Positions 62,463 through 64,000 of a DNA stretch of 64,000 bases are shown in pieces (positions within the stretch are counted from its first letter, which is position 1; every line of letters begins with the position of its first letter). A model generated the notes under the pieces. It ran no database searches and was not told where the DNA came from. It saw only the letters and a list, made by a program, of their open reading frames with translations. The stretch is taken from positions 3,286,001 through 3,350,000 of the forward strand of contig NZ_VIWU01000001.1 of the NCBI RefSeq assembly GCF_007994075.1, written 5' to 3'. The position numbers and the translations under genes are program-made. The stretch is from Pseudonocardia hierapolitana. Its GTDB lineage: Bacteria > Actinomycetota > Actinomycetes > Mycobacteriales > Pseudonocardiaceae.

Positions 62463-62510
62463 AAACTCGACAACGTGGTTGACCTAACCGTAAACCTGGT
62501 TGTCGAGTTT
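62463..62510. promoter_or_regulatory. Paired inverted operator for the MarR regulator
   Basis: AAACTCGACAAC (62463-62474) and GTTGTCGAGTTT (62499-62510) are perfect 12-bp inverted copies. Each continues into a half-dyad: CAACGTGGTTG on the left, and CAACCAGGTTT when the right copy is read on the minus strand. Two MarR dimers could bind, one over each divergent promoter. Confidence 0.6.
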
Positions 62511-62514
62511 GTCG

Positions 62515-62988
62515 ATGGCTGACCCGAGGGACGAGCCGGGCTGGATGCTGCCGCTGCTCCTCTTCGGCGGCTTCCGGACGCTGGTCGACCGGCTGCACGC
62601 CGACCTCGCCCGGCAGGGCCACCCGGACCTGCGCCCGGCGCACGGCTTCGCGATGCAGGCGATCGGCCGGGACGGCGCCACCGCGAGCGAGCTGGGCAGG
62701 CGGCTGGGCGTGTCGAAGCAGGCGGCAGGCAAGACCGTCGACCGGCTCGTCGAGCTGGGCTACGCGGAGCGGAGCGCGGACGCCGCCGACGCGCGGCGCA
62801 AGCTGGTGCGCCTCACGCCCCGCGGGTACGACGCGCTGGCCCGCTCCGCGGCCGGGTTCGAGCAGCTGCGGGCCGAGTGGGCCGAGCGGCTGGGCATCGA
62901 CCACGTGCGCACGCTCGAGGCGGACCTGCGCGCGGTGGTGCCGCCCACGGCGATCCGGCTCGACGCGGCGAGCTGGCTCGCGCCGTGA
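62515..62988 (+). CDS. MarR-family transcriptional regulator
   Basis: A 157-residue winged-helix regulator: HGFAMQAIGRDGATASELGR, RLGVSKQAAGKTVDRLVELG and SADAADARRKLVRLTPRGYD, the recognition helix and DxRxK wing of MarR proteins. The ATG at 62515 has no clear ribosome site, and GTCGAGTTTGTCG of the operator lies directly upstream, so the transcript may be leaderless or nearly so. Divergent from the AhpD-like gene, which it probably represses. Confidence 0.86.
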   Translation: MADPRDEPGWMLPLLLFGGFRTLVDRLHADLARQGHPDLRPAHGFAMQAIGRDGATASELGRRLGVSKQAAGKTVDRLVELGYAERSADAADARRKLVRLTPRGYDALARSAAGFEQLRAEWAERLGIDHVRTLEADLRAVVPPTAIRLDAASWLAP

Positions 62989-63028
62989 CCCGTCCGGGGA
63001 GCCTCAGCCCGTGAGGCCCCTGCGGGTC
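62986..63028. terminator. Possible hairpin between convergent MarR and M3 genes
   Basis: TGACCCG (62986-62992) can pair with CGGGTCA (63022-63028), with a nested GCCTCA/TGAGGC stem (63001-63017) inside. It overlaps both gene ends. Confidence 0.35.
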
Positions 63029-64000
63029 AGGAGCGGGGCCAGCTCCGGGTCCCGGCCGCGGAAGGCGCGGTAGGCGTCCATCGGGTCCACGGCGCCACCG
63101 CGGGAGAGCAGCTCGCGGCGGAAGACGTCGCCGTTCTCCCGGCGCAGGCCGCCGTTCTCGGCGAACCACTCGACGGTGTCGGCGTCGAGCACCTCGCTCC
63201 AGATGTAGGAGTAGTAGGCCGCGCTGTAGCCGCCGCCGAAGACGTGGTTGAAGTAGGTGGTGCGGTAGCGGGGCGGCGCGGTCGGCTCGGCGATGCCCGC
63301 CGCGGCGAGCGCGTCGGCCTCGAACCGCTCCACGTCCGTGACCTCGTCGTCCGGGCTCAGCCGGTGCCACGCCTGGTCCAGCAATGTCGCGGCGAGGTAC
63401 TCGGTGGTGGCGAACCCCTCGCCGAAGCGGCGCGCCGCCGCCAGCCGATCGACCAGCTCCGCCGGCAGCGGCTCGCCGGTCCGGTGGTGGAGCGCGTAGC
63501 TCGCGAGGATCTCCGGGTCCTCCAGCCACATCTCGTTGACCTGGGACGGGAACTCCACGAAGTCGCGCGGCACGGACGTGCCGGAGAACCTCGGGTACTG
63601 CACGTCGGAGAAGAGGCCGTGCAGCGCGTGGCCGAACTCGTGGAACAGCGTGCGGACGTTGTCCACGGTGAGCAGGGTCGGCTCGCCCTCGGCGGGCTTG
63701 GCGATGTTGAGCGTGTTGAGCACCACCGGCTTCGTGCCCAGCAGCCGCGACTGGGTCACGAAGGAGTTCATCCAGGCGCCACCGCGCTTCGAGTCGCGGG
63801 CGTAGAAGTCGGCGACGAAGAGGCCGAGCCGGCCGCTGGAGTCGAACACGTCGAAGACGCGCACGTCGGGGTGGTAGAGCGGCAGGTCGTCGCGCTCGGC
63901 GAAGCGCAGCCCGTAGAGCCGGGCCGCGGCGTGGAAGACGCCGTCGTGCAGCACGCGCTCCAGCTCGAAGTACGGGCGAAGCGCGTCGGTGTCGAGGTCG
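63004..64000 (-). CDS. M3-family zinc metallopeptidase (peptidyl-dipeptidase type), partial
   Basis: The C-terminal 331 residues of an M3 peptidase; the 5' end lies beyond the right edge. DTDALRPYFELERVLHDGVF enters the catalytic region. LFVADFYARDSKRGGAWMNS is conserved, and VRTLFHEFGHALHGLFSDVQ carries the HExGH zinc motif. DFVEFPSQVNEMW contains the third ligand Glu region, and YYSYIWSEVLDADTVEWF follows near the end. This order is that of Dcp/oligopeptidase A-type enzymes, which remove dipeptides or cut short peptides in the cytoplasm. Confidence 0.92.
   Translation of the reverse strand, partial: DLDTDALRPYFELERVLHDGVFHAAARLYGLRFAERDDLPLYHPDVRVFDVFDSSGRLGLFVADFYARDSKRGGAWMNSFVTQSRLLGTKPVVLNTLNIAKPAEGEPTLLTVDNVRTLFHEFGHALHGLFSDVQYPRFSGTSVPRDFVEFPSQVNEMWLEDPEILASYALHHRTGEPLPAELVDRLAAARRFGEGFATTEYLAATLLDQAWHRLSPDDEVTDVERFEADALAAAGIAEPTAPPRYRTTYFNHVFGGGYSAAYYSYIWSEVLDADTVEWFAENGGLRRENGDVFRRELLSRGGAVDPMDAYRAFRGRDPELAPLLTRRGLTG

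Overview
The window is GC-rich chromosomal DNA with strong G/C third-position bias, many GTG starts and frequent ATGA/GTGA gene overlaps. This fits a high-GC actinomycete; the gene set suggests Pseudonocardiaceae or a relative, but that placement is inference. Stable core-like blocks alternate with accessory stretches full of gene relics.

Layout. 0-3.2 kb: catabolic block on the minus strand (amidohydrolase fragment, SMP-30-type lactonase, metallo-beta-lactamase-fold hydrolase, NAD-dependent epimerase-like protein). 4.1-8.0 kb: two small membrane proteins divergent from a TetR regulator, a methyltransferase relic, and an alpha/beta hydrolase divergent from an N-terminally short TetR. 8.1-16 kb: the most unusual segment. 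A cupin protein ends in a Cys-Tyr-Cys cluster. An overlapping operon then encodes an unrecognised protein, a Skp1-type GlcNAc-transferase-like enzyme, a protein with three 16-residue Pro/Gly repeats, and a prolyl-4-hydroxylase/JmjC-like double dioxygenase. Opposite lies a pair encoding a CLCA-like metalloprotease-VWA protein and a zinc-ribbon protein with a Cys-rich tail. I read the operon as a candidate protein-modification system (proline hydroxylation, then glycosylation) with its own substrate.

16.1-18.6 kb is a graveyard of transposase, lactonase and transporter relics. 18.6-22.1 kb holds a CorA-like membrane protein and a trypsin/alpha-beta hydrolase fusion. 22.5-28.8 kb is a tightly overlapping sugar-type ABC transporter plus two-sulfatase operon, with a palindromic operator and a truncated formylglycine-generating-enzyme relic upstream. 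29.8-35 kb carries a 1123-residue protein of unknown function and a GH13 enzyme. 35.2-40.6 kb mixes relics (subtilisin, AhpD-like, frameshifted MFS exporter, broken flavin reductase) with a molybdopterin protein and an epoxide hydrolase. 40.7-44.2 kb holds an N-truncated type III restriction helicase, small phage-like genes and a tyrosine-recombinase remnant ending beside tRNA-Ala(GGC), so an integrated element probably ended here.

44.4-46.9 kb: DsbA-like thioredoxin protein, MauE/DoxX-like protein and a VIT1-type transporter. 47.1-51.4 kb: two decayed IS1380-type elements flank a PadR-controlled cassette whose two promoters share an 18-bp motif. tRNA-Arg and tRNA-Ser follow. 51.9-64 kb looks core-like: acetoacetyl-CoA synthetase, dienelactone-hydrolase-like protein, HisC-type aminotransferase, GlsB-type membrane protein, OmpR-type regulator, secreted GH16 enzyme, LLM oxidoreductase, a head-to-head array of 7+7 repeats of 22 bp, a small basic protein, an XRE-cupin/BenE pair, an AhpD-like/MarR pair and an M3 peptidase running off the right edge.
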